Positions 16,681 through 27,295 are shown, counted from the stretch's first letter. The stretch is 27,633 bases of DNA from Scleroderma bovista (GCA_037178675.1 JAYMGJ010000672.1:1-27633); one strand, 5' to 3'. Translations and numbers: made by a program. Notes: generated by a model not told the origin, from the sequence alone.

Positions 16681-17063
16681 TGAGACAACCCTAAGGGCAA
16701 AACCCAAAGAACTACCACACAAGGGACTCTGAGGAGGAAAGGATGCAAGCATCTTAGAGCAAAGACCCAAAGAGAGCTCAAATGGAGAGCCTCTAGGTGC
16801 TGGATTGCAGCAGTATATATACTATACTACACATGTCCTGTGCGAGGCTATTCATGAGGCTGTATGCTGTACAAGGCAGTGAACACAGCTGCCATCCTGT
16901 GGTAAGGCTATGCTAATGACATCAAGGGATACAGCATGCACAGCACGAGGCTGTGGTCCAGACAGTTCTACAGATAAGATGCACTAGATAAGATGCTATG
17001 GTATGATAAGATAAGATGTCATCTAATCACAGATTAGATGAGATAAAAAGTTAGACCGTTACA
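16681..17063 (-). mobile_element. Solo LTR of family B (383 bp)
   Basis: On the minus strand it starts TGTAACGGTC and ends GTTGTCTCA. It matches the solo LTR at 26958-27295. The sense strand is set by the 3' end at 24640-24757. It is inserted in RNase H at the position that reads CGTCG in the young copy. The flanks are TGTTG (16676-16680) and CATCG (17064-17068), which are the two expected CpG-decay products of a CGTCG duplication. It is rich in GATAAGAT motifs. Confidence 0.85.
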
Positions 17064-17524
17064 CATCGTCACGGACCACAAAAACCTTGAGTATTTCTCC
17101 ACATCAAAAGTACTCTCCTGCCAGCAAGCCCAGTGGTCTGATTCTTATTGCAGTTTAATCTTGTCATTTGTTTCTGTCCTGGAAAACTTGGTGCCAAGCT
17201 GGATGCTCTCACTAGACAATGGGACATCCACCCCAAAGAGGGGGATAGTGGCTATGCCCAGCTTAATCCCCAAAATCTCCAGCCAGTGTTCACTCAAGAA
17301 CAGCTCACTAATTCACTTTGTGCTACCTATCTAGAATTCCTGGTTCTTTGTGCAGTCGCAATCATGGACATGGAAACACTCCATAGCGACATCCTCTCTG
17401 TGCTACCCTCTGATCCCATTGCCCAGATCCACCTTGCAGACCCTCCAGACTCTCCCACTCACTAGCTGGTCACTTTGGGCAAAACTGGACCCTGGAGCTA
17501 ATCCAGTGTGAGTATACTTGGCCT
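17064..17524 (+). pseudogene. Old family-A element: RNase H end and integrase zinc region
   Basis: It continues with TDHKNLEYFSTSKVLS and runs through the RNase H-integrase linker (CAVAIMDMETLHSDILS). In this copy the codon that is TGA in the young copy is absent (a 3-bp difference). About 105 bp are deleted near 17455, between GACTCTC and CCCACTC, removing the start of the integrase zinc domain. It is cut at 17524 by a MITE. Confidence 0.8.
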
Positions 17525-18196
17525 CACTGCAAGCATTTCTCAATGTTTCATCCCAAAACATTGTAAAAAAATAGAAGAAAGAGATACTCTCTTATTTACA
17601 GTTTTGTTAAACAAAAAAGACAAATATCATACAAAATCTTTTTTGTCTGTCTTTTGCCAAGACATGATTTGAGATCATTTCTTATGTTAGGACCATAAAA
17701 AATTTAACCTTTTTCTTCTGCCTGTTCCTTGAAAAACAAATAATGAAAAGACAATGTAACTTTTCTCATAGTAAGTATTTCAGTATGTTTTATTAGAAAT
17801 AAGACACCATATTATTGTTAAAAACATGTTGAGAGAAAACAATAATTTTTCTTCAAGAAACATGATTGTTTCTGGATGCTAATTGGCTGGCTAGAGTGTT
17901 ATGACCAAAAATATATAACATATTTCCTAAACATTTATTCTTGTGGAATAGAGTATTTTTTGATTCAATTTTTCACTGCAGAAAATTGAAAATGTTTGCT
18001 GTGAGAAAAGTTACATTGTCTTTTCTTTATTTGTTGTCCAAGGGACAGGCAGAAGAAAAAGGTTAAATTTTTTATAGCCTCAACATAATAAATGATCTCA
18101 AATCATGTCTTCACACAAAAATGACAAGAATAAGTATCTCTTTCTTCTATTTTTTTACAATGTTTTGTCATGAAACATTGAGAAATGCTTGCAGTG
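17525..18196. mobile_element. CACTA-like foldback MITE with CCT duplication
   Basis: A 672-bp AT-rich element with long terminal inverted repeats. The tip is CACTGCAAGCATTTCTC, and the arms are alignable for roughly 200-250 bp (left to about 17775, right from about 18005). It is flanked by CCT on both sides (17522-17524 and 18197-18199). CACT tips and a 3-bp duplication fit the CACTA/CMC superfamily. It has no transposase. It sits in the integrase of the old element and is AT-rich without CpG. Confidence 0.8.
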
Positions 18197-18220
18197 CCTG
18201 GTCTCCAGATCTTCATCAAG
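18197..18220 (+). pseudogene. Old family-A element: 24-bp integrase scrap between insertions
   Basis: It matches the young copy around TWPGLRTFVK. It is bounded by the MITE on the left and a solo LTR on the right. TCAAG at 18216-18220 is the left target duplication of that LTR. Confidence 0.75.
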
Positions 18221-18843
18221 TGTCAAGACCAGTTCTTCACCGATCTGATCTCTACGAGGGGTCAGGGGGTCAGGGGTTGGTCTAGCGGTAAGACCGAGAT
18301 GCTACGTAGCGTAGTCGCGCTTCCCGAATGATAGGAAGGCCAACCGAGGGTCTGACGGAGAGTCCGAGGGTAAACAGTCTACGACCGAGTGCTTGCACGA
18401 GACAGAGACGGAGAGTGCGAAGGGAGAACAGATGAGAAGTATCTTATTCGATATTCGAACTGAACTACAACAGACTGAGTATATAGGTATTTATACTGAG
18501 TGGAACGGATGAGGCGATGTATGGGAAGTCGGGATTACCGACAAATGACGAGCGCAGTCGCGCTGCGCGCTGAGTAAGTACGGTAAGTGCGATAACCAGA
18601 TTACCGATGAGTATCGTATTAGTAATGCAACGGGACGGGAACGTATAGTAGCTGGAAACAAGAAAGGAAACATATTAGGTAATCGTACAGGGAGACAGAA
18701 CACACAACACGCTCACCGATCGGTGGCGATACAGGACAGATAGAGAGAAACAGAAAAGGGAGTACATACAATAAACGGACGGCGAACGCGTGGACGCGAT
18801 CGGACAATAGGGTACAGGGTGATCGGATGTCACGGTCATGACA
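18221..18843 (-). mobile_element. Young solo LTR, third family (623 bp, duplication TCAAG)
   Basis: TG...CA tips (TGTCAAGACC...GTCATGACA as written on plus), with perfect TCAAG duplications at 18216-18220 and 18844-18848. The sense strand is probably minus, where TATAAATA is found at 18495-18488. It is CpG-rich within a CpG-poor host element, so the insertion is recent. It is unlike the family A or B LTRs, and no internal part of this family is in the window. Confidence 0.8.
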
Positions 18844-18861
18844 TCAAGGACTATGTCTGGT
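18844..18861 (+). pseudogene. Old family-A element: 18-bp integrase scrap
   Basis: TCAAGGACTATGTCTGGT continues the integrase reading (VKDYVRS in the young copy). CTGGT at 18857-18861 is repeated at 20947-20951 after the next insertion. Confidence 0.75.
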
Positions 18862-20946
18862 GTCATACACCAAACAGGTTTAGTACAGTGAACATGAAAG
18901 ATAATGTCTATATCAAATGATCCTTTTGTGAAGGATAAGCACGATGGACCCTCATCATAGCTATCTATTACACAAGAAGACTGTCCTGATGCAAGAGATG
19001 ACTTCCAACACTGACAGTCAGCCCTCGCACAAGAACCACCAAGAAGCAGAAGAAACTGAAGGAATAATGACCATTATGGGATGAGGAAGCAATGCACACT
19101 TCTGCAGTCTGACTCCCACACCAGAACGAGCAACGAAGCTGAAGAATTGATGGAGAAACAAAGGAAAGAAGAGAAGAAACATTTTTAGCACCCAAATGTC
19201 ATTTTTAGGCACCCAGTGCCAGCATTCCAATATTTTGAATAGCTCCACCGTTTCCAAAGCTATCAGGCATGTGACTATACCATCAGAAAGCCTAGAGTGT
19301 GGTCTATCTGTCTGTCAAGTTCTGATGCAAATCTGTTCATTTCCCACAGAGATATTCCCCTCACAATCCAGACACTTGTCTCATTGCTCACTATGGAGTC
19401 TGTATTTTCTCTGGATCATTTCTCCGCTATTGCTGCAGATCTCCACTATGTCCTGCTCTTAGGACAGCCTCTCCCAGAGTTCCCATGCACTGCCTGGCAC
19501 ATATCTTCCCAGCCTGCTCCCTCAGTCCCTCTCGTTCTCGGTCAGCGGGTTCTCCTCATCAGTCCTGCATCAAGGATGTACTTTGGTCATCTTAGGTCTA
19601 TTGTCAAGCTTGAGAAGTCTTCTCTGGTCGTCTCTGTGTCCCCTGAGCCCTCAGCCTATGGTCCCTTCCTCCCAGATACTTGCCATGTCCATCTTCCTCT
19701 GTCGTTCATCTCGCTTCCCTGGATGCATCAAATTCAATACTCTATCCGCTTCCCCACTTTTAGATGATGTCCCCCAGCACCATGACAGTTATGCCCCCAC
19801 TTTATAGTGCTATTAGGAAGAAGAACCCTCTCTTGTTCTTTCCCAGAAAAGAGCTTGTCAAGGGAGCCCATGGTTGCGCTTCAGCAGCGCTAGAACACAT
19901 GCACTATACCTTAGTGTATGGTGACCCCTCAAAAGACCTCTGGACCCCTAGTACCCTTCTTGTGGCTGTTTTGTCTTGGATCAATTCCCCTATTAATCCC
20001 AGATCTTCCCCATTGTTGTCCCATCAAATTCCTGATGGTACACAGCCTCTCATCAAACTTCTTGGGCTGTGCATCAATGACCCCTCCTGCTGTGCAGTGA
20101 CTCATCCCTTGCTTACTGATGCTCTCTTGTCATCAGTATTACTCTATCCCTTTTGCATTTTTGGTATATTACTCAGCTGATGACTCACTCCCTTACCAAT
20201 CAATCTTGTCATGCAGCTTACTTATTCCTTTACTCAGCAGATTATTCATGCTCCCTATGCTTACTCATTCCTGCTTATCCCATGCTTACTGATCGCTTAC
20301 AAACCCCTTACCAATCCTTGACAAATTCTGCTTATCCCCTTCTCTTTTTGTACTTTAATGCTGTGCCCCCCATGTATTTAAACCCCTGGGCTCAGCCCAG
20401 TTATCATAGACCCAAATATCACAAATTCCCTCTCTATTCTTCTCTGTCTGGATGTATCAGACAGTCATCCCTCAGTACTTTCAGTCTTGTAGGCTTCAGT
20501 GAAGGTCTAAAGACTCTGATATTCAAGTTTTATTCAATCTATTCAAGTCCAAGTCTTTCTCCAGGCTCAAGTGGAGTCTAGTCTGTCAATCCTTCATCCC
20601 CTATTGCTTCTGGATGTCAGGAGCCCCCTTGCCCCTTTGCTGCACCAATCTCTGAATGTAGTATCACTACTTCTCTCTCAGTCAACTCAATTCCCACTTT
20701 GACACTTCCTAGGCTATAGGAAGAGTCCAGACCCCTATCCCCTTCATCATCTATTACTCCTGTATCCCAGGAGTGTCCTGCATCACTGTCTGCATCACCC
20801 TGTTGGTGTAGATCCCCTTCCCCCCTCCTCAGCATATCCTCTCTGGACACCACAGAGGTAAACCACCACTTGCACAAATTTGTAGTCCTTTGTTGGTGTT
20901 GTGTTTTGGGTTGATACTCCAACCCAAATCCACACTTTGACTCACA
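18862..20946. mobile_element. Unidentified 2.1-kb insertion (duplication CTGGT)
   Basis: It separates two adjoining integrase pieces and is flanked by CTGGT (18857-18861 and 20947-20951). If it starts TG at 18861 and ends CA at 20946, the duplication is 4 bp (CTGG). I find no clear LTR pair. Open frames at 19297-19767, 19764-20180 (both plus) and 20617-20922 (minus) show no domain I know. The first two lie next to each other in different frames, as if one decayed gene. Short TTACTCA/CTTACC-type repeats fill 20170-20340, and a TATTTAAACCCC box lies at about 20375. The class is unknown. Confidence 0.6.
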
Positions 20947-22132
20947 CTGGTCATGTACCTCTTGCGCATGAGCTAAGACGCCGCACCATAGACCCTATGG
21001 ATTGCTGAAACAGCTCCCCATACCAGAGAAGCCATGGAATTCCATCTAAATGGACTTCATTGAGCAACTCCCCTCATCTACCAGCTTTACAGCCATCCTG
21101 GTTGTGGTAGACCAGCTTTCTAAACAAGCCATTTTCATTCCTACTCATGACACCATCACTAGCCTGGAGCTCACAAAACTCTTCTTGCTCCATGTGTTCT
21201 CCAAGCATGGTGTTCCCGCCCACGTTACCTCAGACTGTGGTACAGAGTTTGTCTCACATTTCTTCCAGTCACTTGGGAAAGCCCTCAACATGTGCCTTCA
21301 TTTCACCTCCGGTTACCACCCAGAAGGCGATGGCCAGACAGAGTGGTCTAACCAAACACTGGAACAGTACCTCCAGATCTACTGCAACTACCAGCAGGAC
21401 AACTGGGCAGATCTACTTCCACTGGCGGAGTTTGCATACAACAATGCACCTAGTGCTACCACTGGAGTCTCTCTGTTCTTCACTAATAAGGGCTATCACC
21501 CTAACATTTCTGTCTACCCAGAACGCGACATGACCTCCGCCAGGGCTCATGATTATGCAGTCAACCTCAAGTTGCTGCACCAATACCTTTGTGAAGAAAT
21601 GGCCATTGTGCAACTTCACTACCAAGGTCTGGCTGATGCCAAACGTACTCCAGCACCAGACTTCAAAGTGGGTGACCAAGTATACGTTAAAACCAAATAC
21701 TTCTGGTCTACTCAACCATTCAAAAAGCTATCAGAGAAGAACCTTGGGCCCTACACCATTATCATGCAAGTAGGCTCTCTCTCTTTTATGCTCCACCTCC
21801 CAGATTCCATACATGCAGTTCATCCTGTCTTCCATGTCTCCCAACTCGAATCAGCCATACCCAACCCTATACCAGACCAGATACAGCCTCCACTGCCACT
21901 GGTTGAAGTGGATGGTGAACCAGAGGTTGAGATCTCTGAGATCCTCAACTCCAAGATTGATCATTGCCATAGATTGTGCAAGCTACTCTACTTGGTATGT
22001 TGGTTCGGTTACAAGGGAACTGACGAAGAAACATCATGGCTACTTGCCACCAAACTTGGCAATGCAATGGAACTCTTAGAAAATTATCATGTCCAGTACC
22101 CAGACAAACCTGGACCACTCATGTCCATGTAG
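20947..22132 (+). pseudogene. Old family-A element: integrase core to chromodomain
   Basis: It matches 10370-9195 of the young copy. The cysteine region ends CTSCA-like, then an in-frame TAA stands just before MDFIEQLP at 21050. From there the frame is open for 360 codons. The DDE residues are kept in MDFIEQ, TSDCGTEF (Arg to Cys beside the Asp) and DGQTEWSN. The GPYTII module and chromodomain-like end (VEISEILNSK...YLVCWFGYK) follow, with a stop at 22132. Most differences from the young copy are C to T or G to A. The open frame is probably chance survival, because RT upstream is dead. Confidence 0.85.
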
Positions 22133-22283
22133 TATTACTCCTACTTCTGTTTCTTTTTATCTGTTTCACTCTCTGTTTCACTCTGTCTTGTAATATCACT
22201 CACAAAACTCAGTCCACTTTTCCTTATAAACAAAGAATCAAACTAATTTACAATTTCTATTTACACAAACCAGACCGGATCTC
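22133..22283. other. Gap between old pol and the convergent antisense gene
   Basis: Non-coding, rich in CTCTGTTTCACT repeats; the equivalent of 9031-9194. No terminator motif recognised. Confidence 0.5.
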
Positions 22284-23303
22284 TCACTCCGGCACACTGC
22301 TGCCAGGGTTCTCTTGCTCCTCTTGGAGCCCCTGGACCTCTTGTTTGACCTCCTCTGGGTTGACCTCTGCCTCACTATCCTCCGACTCCTTGTCCTCATC
22401 CCAAGGTGCCATGAAGAAGTGGCATTCCTCAAGGAAGGTCTCAAGGCCGGCTGTCAGCCGCTCATTCTCTCTGGCCACAGAGCGGGTGGCATCTGCAACC
22501 CAGCGCATCTGCCTGGTCATCTCCTCCACTGCTTTGTTCAGCCAGTCTAACTGCTCCAGGAATGGTCCAGGGTCAAACACAGACTGTTGCCCAGATGGCC
22601 CCAGCACCTTCACGATTTTGTCATCATTGATGATGACCTTCGCGGTCATCCTCTTCTTCTTCTGCTTTTGTCCTCTTTGTAGCAATGTCGTGATTTCCTT
22701 CACCTTGCTTTTCCCTTTGTTCATCCCAGACCCAGCACTCCCCACCTCCGGCCACTTGCACCATTCCTTCAACCTGGCGCACTTCATGCACACGCACTGC
22801 TTGGGCTTTTCCAGGTCACGTTCACACTTGGCCTTGTGCTTGGCACCATGGATGCACCTGCTCAAAAAAGTTAATAACTTGAAAAAATAATTAAGCAGAC
22901 TACTTACCAGACTTCGTCGCTCTGGTCAACACTTGGACCCACCTCTGGCTCTTCCCTTGCTCACTTCTTTGATGTGTCCTGCACCAGCACCCTCTGCCTC
23001 ATGGCAACCTCTGCAGCCCTTCACTGCACCTCTGCCCTGTTCTTCTCCACCTGCTCCCATGCTTTGTGCTCCGCCTCCACCTTCGCTCTCTCTGCCTCCT
23101 CTCACACTCTCGCCTCCACCTCCTCATGTGCTCATCTCTCCACCTCTTCCCTGCACTGCTTCTCCTCCCTCTTCACTTGCTTGCAACAATGGTGCTCCTT
23201 CACTTTGGTGTCAAGAATGTCAGACTCATCCTCACTACTGGACTGTAACTCCGGTGTTGAGGCCTTTGTCCAATCCCTGGACTTGGTGGCAGCAGGGGCA
23301 ATT
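22284..23303 (-). pseudogene. Antisense coiled-coil / Zn2Cys6 gene, old copy
   Basis: The whole layout is kept in one place, convergent to pol. Exon 1 (about 23303-22908) is decayed: the Ala/Glu/Arg coiled-coil region is recognisable, but the frame is broken and the ATG region is deleted. The intron (22907-22858, 50 nt, GTAAGT...CAG) is at the same place as in the other copy. Exon 2 (22857-22284) is open. It reads C-I-H-G in place of the first C-x2-C, so the second Cys is Gly, while CMKCARLKEWC is intact. Then follow a Lys-rich stretch, a helix (EEMTRQMRWVADATRSV), FFMAPWDEDKESED and an acidic tail ending VPE. This copy shows the uninterrupted order that is split between 1467 and 8896 in the young element. 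Function unknown; a DNA-binding regulator is inferred. Confidence 0.75.
22858..22907 (-). other. Predicted 50-nt intron, old copy of the antisense gene
   Basis: It begins GTAAGTAGTC and ends TTGAGCAG on the minus strand. It has the same length and phase as the intron at 1956-1907, though the inner sequence has changed. This supports true splicing in the ancestor. Confidence 0.65.
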
Positions 23304-23897
23304 ACTCTGGTTGCATTGCAGCCCTATAGCTCAATTCTGGTCATTCTCAGTTACCCTGGTCACAGTTGTGCAGATATGTCTCCACTAACTACGACCCTTG
23401 GCCTCGTCTACATTCAGTCCTTACTACACTTCCCTGTCAACCCTGCTTGGTCATAAGTTCTCTGTGTTCTCAATATGTCCTGCACCTTGTATCATTTTCA
23501 CTGGACCTAGTTTATTTTACCCAGACCTGACTTTATTTTCATCGGACCTGACCTAGCACTTTCTCCAGTTATCCCTTGTCTGCCTTTAGGCTGTTTACTT
23601 GTCACCATATATACTTGTCCTTAGTTTTCACTTAGTATAAGTACTTTGTAGATTATCCTGTACTCCTTAGTCTGAAATGAACCAAAGTTACTACTCCTGT
23701 TCCTGCCTGTCTCCATCTCCATCTCCTCTTGACCGGAACTTACGCAAGGGATCAATGCTCATATTCTTAGTCATTGAATCCAAGTGGTCACCAACTCCAG
23801 CCGGACTAATCCCTTGTCCAGCCCTCTGCCCTCTTACTTTGTCCATGTTCATCTGGACTTGACCAGACCATCTACCAGAGTAGACCCAGACTTGACA
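23303..23897 (+). mobile_element. Old family-A 3' LTR, 5' end deleted
   Basis: It matches the family-A LTR from about position 40 on, with TATAA at 23636-23640, AGTCTGAAAT after it, and the end CTTGACA at 23897. A deletion removed the start of the LTR, the polypurine tract and the start of the antisense gene (roughly 250 bp relative to 2310-2565). Its R-U5 shares AAGTGGTCACCAACTCC with the LTR at 2523-3159. Confidence 0.8.
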
Positions 23898-24002
23898 CTG
23901 CCCCAGACTATACTGTAGGCCAGCAAGTCTGGCTGTCCACTGACAATATATGTATGCTTAATTGTGCTTTCAGGAAGCTTACAGCATGTACTTTAGGGTA
24001 GG
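23898..24002. other. Spacer beyond the old LTR
   Basis: No gene seen. GTAGG at 23998-24002 is the target duplication of the solo LTR that follows. Part may belong to the family-B LTR continued at 24640. Confidence 0.4.
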
Positions 24003-24634
24003 TGTTACGACCATGCCCAACTCCGGGCCTTATCCGGTCACTCCGGTCGCATTGCAGCTCTACAGCTCTACTCCGGTCGCTCGTCTCCTACTCCGGTCGC
24101 GCTCACACAGATAACCTTCCGTTAAGCACGACCCTTGGTCTATGCTCCATTCGCTCGTTACCACACTTCGCCGTTTACCCTGCCTTGACGTGAGTTCTCC
24201 ATGAACTCGATATATCCTATACCTTGTAGCATTTTCACCGGACCTGATTTATTTTACCCGGTCCTGACTTTATTTTCACCGGACCTGACCTAGTCCTAAC
24301 TCCGGTCGTCCCTTGTCCGCTATTAGGTTGTTTACTTGTCACCGTATGTACTCGACCCTAGTTTCTACTTAGTATAAGTACCCTCTAGTTTACCTTGTAT
24401 ACCTCAGTCTGAAATCATCTAAGTTACTACTCCTGTCCCCTTGTCTGTCTCCGTCTCCATCTCCACCTGACCGGAACCTACGCAAGGGATCAACGCTCGT
24501 TGTCCTTGTCGTTGAATCCAATCGGTCGCAACTCCGGCCCGGGCTAACCTCTGCCCAAACCTCTGACCTTTGCCCTCGTCTGTTTTCATCCGGACTTGAC
24601 CGGACTTCCTACCGGAGTAGACCCGGACTTGACA
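24003..24634 (+). mobile_element. Solo family-A LTR (632 bp, duplication GTAGG)
   Basis: It starts TGTTACGACC and ends CTTGACA, with perfect GTAGG duplications at 23998-24002 and 24635-24639. The CpG content is high, so it is young. Its U5 (CAATCGGTCGCAACTCC) is the same type as that of the LTR at 14421-15051. It arose by LTR-LTR recombination or similar loss of the inside. Confidence 0.9.
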
Positions 24635-24639
24635 GTAGG

Positions 24640-24757
24640 TCTATGACATCAGTGTGGAGCTAAGGCTATGATATGATATCATGAGCAACTATGTTGTAGA
24701 TAAGATGCCTAGATAAGATACTATGATATAATAAGATAAAAGTTAGGGTTCATTACA
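24640..24757 (-). mobile_element. Family-B 3' LTR, partial
   Basis: On the minus strand it starts TGTAATGAACCC at 24757, directly after a polypurine tract, and shows the family's GATAAGAT-type motifs. It is cut at 24640 by the insertion of the solo family-A LTR. This piece gives the sense direction of the whole LTR family. Confidence 0.75.
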
Positions 24758-24772
24758 CTACTCTCCCCTCAG
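24758..24772 (-). other. Polypurine tract of family-B element
   Basis: The minus strand reads GAGGGGAGAGTAG immediately before the LTR start, downstream of the integrase stop. Confidence 0.65.
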
Positions 24773-24851
24773 CTGCAGGATCCCAGACTGCAAGCTTTTC
24801 AGGGACATGACTAAATAAAGAGTCAAAGTCTGACTGCACCATATGAAGCTT

Positions 24852-25175
24852 TCAAGGCACAGAGGGGTTTTCTCTATAAAAACACTCATCTACCAAAAGA
24901 GAATTCTTTAAGTTAGATGATGGTTCCCATGTCCTCTCATGTTCTTCATAGCCCTTCCAGTGCACCAGATACTGGAGTTGCCTTTTATAAATATGAGAAG
25001 CTACTATACAGTCCACTTTGTATTCTTCATCACATTCTTCAGAGACATACACTGGACCAGGCTGGGACACAGGTTGTTCCAGGAGAGGTCCTAAGTAAGG
25101 TTTAACATGTGACATATTCACAACTGGGTGAATGTGAAGGGTATTCATGTGCTTAAGCTCTACTGCATTAGGAGT
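24852..25175 (-). pseudogene. Family-B integrase C-terminus with chromodomain
   Basis: It reads VTPNAVELKHMNTLHIHPVVNMSHVKPY-type sequence, then a Pro/Gly linker, then a chromodomain: EEYKVDCIVASHI, LQYLVHWKGYEEHERTWEP. The aromatic positions (Tyr, Trp, Tyr/Trp) are those that bind methyl-lysine in chromodomains. A stop at 24852 lies 95 bp before the LTR, as expected for a Pol C-terminus. Upstream it meets a TGA, and then sequence of the opposite strand begins. It is a 3'-end fragment only. The chromodomain would direct integration to methylated-histone chromatin. Confidence 0.8.
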
Positions 25176-25289
25176 GACTCACTGAAAATGTGTCACACAA
25201 CACAACAAGAGGTGCACAAACGCCTAATAGTAACACATGTTTTGCTAAGTTATTACATGAAAGCAAATCTCAGAACACTTGGCCAAATT

Positions 25290-26241
25290 CAGGCTTTGAA
25301 GTCACATGAATCAAAGGTTGCTATTGATGAGTCAATTCTGGAGGATGCACAGAAGCTTGTACCTAGTAAGAGGTACTGTCCATATTTAGATGTCTTCTCA
25401 AAGAAGTTGTCAGAACTAGAGTTGTCCAGTCCATAGGACTGCAAAAAGACTGGAAACTGGACTGGACTGGACTGGTTGCAATTGGTTGCAAGCACATTAT
25501 GTAAGCAATATATATATGGTATAAAAACCCCTATATTACAGGCTAATTTTGGCCTGCAGTGAGTCTTAAGGGGTGTAAAACTGATCTTTTTGGATGAAAT
25601 ATGGCACAAATAAATATGTAATGACTTGTACATCATCACTACAGTGTATACATTGTATTTAGATGCTATCTAACACACCTTTGATGTGAAAAACATTGAT
25701 AAAATGCAAAAAAAAATTAGTTGCAACCACTTTGGACTGGTCTTTAAGTGGTCCAGTCTGGTCCTCTTCCAAAAAAGGCTAAAAAAAACTGGACTGGACC
25801 AGACTTTTAAACTCTAGTCAAACCCATGCTGCTTAGGAAGCCATGGGATCATGACATTGACCTAAAGGAGGATTTTCCACCCAAAAAAGGGTGTTTGATA
25901 CTCCTGTTGGTGGATGAGCAGAAAGAAGTTGAGGCATTTCTTGATGATCAGCTGCTGAAATGCTATATTTGCCATTCTATCTTGGCTCAGACTTTTTTGC
26001 CCACAAAAATGCTGGCAAGAAGTGCATGGTTCAGGACTATCAGTATTTAAATGAGTGGACAGTAAAGAATAACTATCTGCTACCCTTGATCAGTCAGCTT
26101 GTTGACAAGTTGAAAGGATGTAAACTCTTCACAAAGATGGATCTTCATTGGAGTTACAACAATGTCCAGATTAAGGAAGGTGACAAATGGAAAGCTGTGT
26201 TTGTAATGTACCAAGGGGTTTTTGAGCCTATTGTTATGTAA
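25290..26241 (+). pseudogene. Family-B protease-RT linker and reverse transcriptase fragment
   Basis: It reads VFSKKLSE, then a MITE (25417-25816), then LRKPWDHDIDLKEDFPPKKG, KKCMVQDYQYLNEW, NNYLLPLISQLVDKLKG, LFTKMDLHWSYNNVQIKEGDKWKAVF and FEPIVM, then ends at 26241. A frameshift lies near 25990 between QTFL and FFAHKNAGKK. It stops before the Asp-Asp motif. It is the same family as 1-438. It lies head to head with the chromodomain fragment, so the element is rearranged. Confidence 0.85.
25417..25816. mobile_element. Second hAT-like MITE (400 bp)
   Basis: It starts TAGAGTTGTCCAGTCC and ends CTTTTAAACTCTA. The flanks GTCAGAAC (25409-25416) and GTCAAACC (25817-25824) match at 6 of 8 places. 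Removing the element and one flank restores the RT reading KLSE...LRKPWDHD seen at 1-438. It shares CTGGACTGG and GGTTGCAA motifs with 621-1034. Confidence 0.75.
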
Positions 26242-26692
26242 ACATTGTAAAGGCATCCTCAAATGTTGACAAATTTTTCTTTGCAGACTTCATTTTTCTC
26301 CCTAAAGTCAATGCTAAAGTGTTGATGATATGATATGTAAGGCAATTCCACTGTGGACTCATGCATGTGGACCATCTTCAAAAAATTGCTGTCATTCATC
26401 TGGAAGTCCAACATTTCCTGCCGATGGAAGGTAACCATTCCCTGTGTTGAGGGGGATAAAATTTGGAGCATACCTAGCAAAGAATTGTGTTTGGTGTCCG
26501 CAGACATGCCAAATGCCAATCCCAGGTTGAATTTCAACCCTGGATGGTAACAAAATATACTGGTTTCCTTTGATTCACCTTCATAGGTTTCTGCTGTATT
26601 GACAATTGATGTCATAAAAATTTATGACCCGCTGAGCCAGATCTGTGCCATGCCTGACTGCATAAACAAGGGCATAGCCCATGTTTACTTGC

Positions 26693-26740
26693 CTTTCTTG
26701 TTGTTGGTATATATACCATGGGATAGATCTGCAGACTCAC
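26693..26740 (-). other. Likely 48-nt intron in KDZ transposase
   Basis: It begins GTGAGTCTGC and ends AAAG on the minus strand. Removal joins KGEQ to VNMGYAL, matching the continuous KGER-VNMDYAL-like order usual in this family; unspliced, it has a stop. Confidence 0.55.
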
Positions 26741-26957
26741 TGCTCTCCTTTTTGGAAGTTGATCATTGCATGTGGTACAAAACACCCATGCCTTGCACAT
26801 GCACACCCACCAATTCCTGTTGAAGCTAGTTGACTTCTGTTGGCATTGGCCTGATTTACTGTGCGGTGGTTACTACAGTCCAACCGCTGCCCAGAGTTTA
26901 ATCTTCTGGACCATGGAGATACTTTATAACACACCTCCACTTGGTTTGCTGTTCCCT

Positions 26958-27295
26958 TGTAATGGACCAACTTTTTATCTTATCTTAGTGTACAGCCATA
27001 TCTTATCTACCTAGTCTAGACCAGTGCCTTATGCTGTACATGCTGCCTTCCTTGATGTCATTCCACATAGCCATAGCTCCACTATGACATCACTAACATA
27101 GCTTTGCACAGTACATAGCCTCATGGATAGCCTTGCATAGCCCTTGTGTATAGTAGTATATATACAGTGCAATCCAGCACCCATAGGCTCTCCATTTGAG
27201 CTCATTTTGAGTTATTGCCCTAGTCCTTGTGTCCTATCCTTCTCAGAGTCTCTTGTAGAGTAGGGTCCTTGGTGCTTTTGCCTAGGGTTGTCTCA
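26958..27295 (+). mobile_element. Solo family-B LTR (338 bp, duplication TCCCT)
   Basis: It starts TGTAATGGACC and ends GTTGTCTCA, with perfect TCCCT duplications (26953-26957 and 27296-27300). Removing it and one duplication restores the KDZ reading YKEYLEGTANQ. It carries a repeated TAGTATATATAC near 27150-27165, possibly TATA. Confidence 0.9.

Noticed and set aside
18275..18345. tRNA-like cloverleaf in the young solo LTR (GGTTGG/CCAACC ends, GGTC...GACC D-like arm, TTCC...GGAA arm)
   Set aside because: The acceptor and D-like stems overlap, there is no proper B box and no convincing anticodon arm; probably chance palindromes in the LTR.
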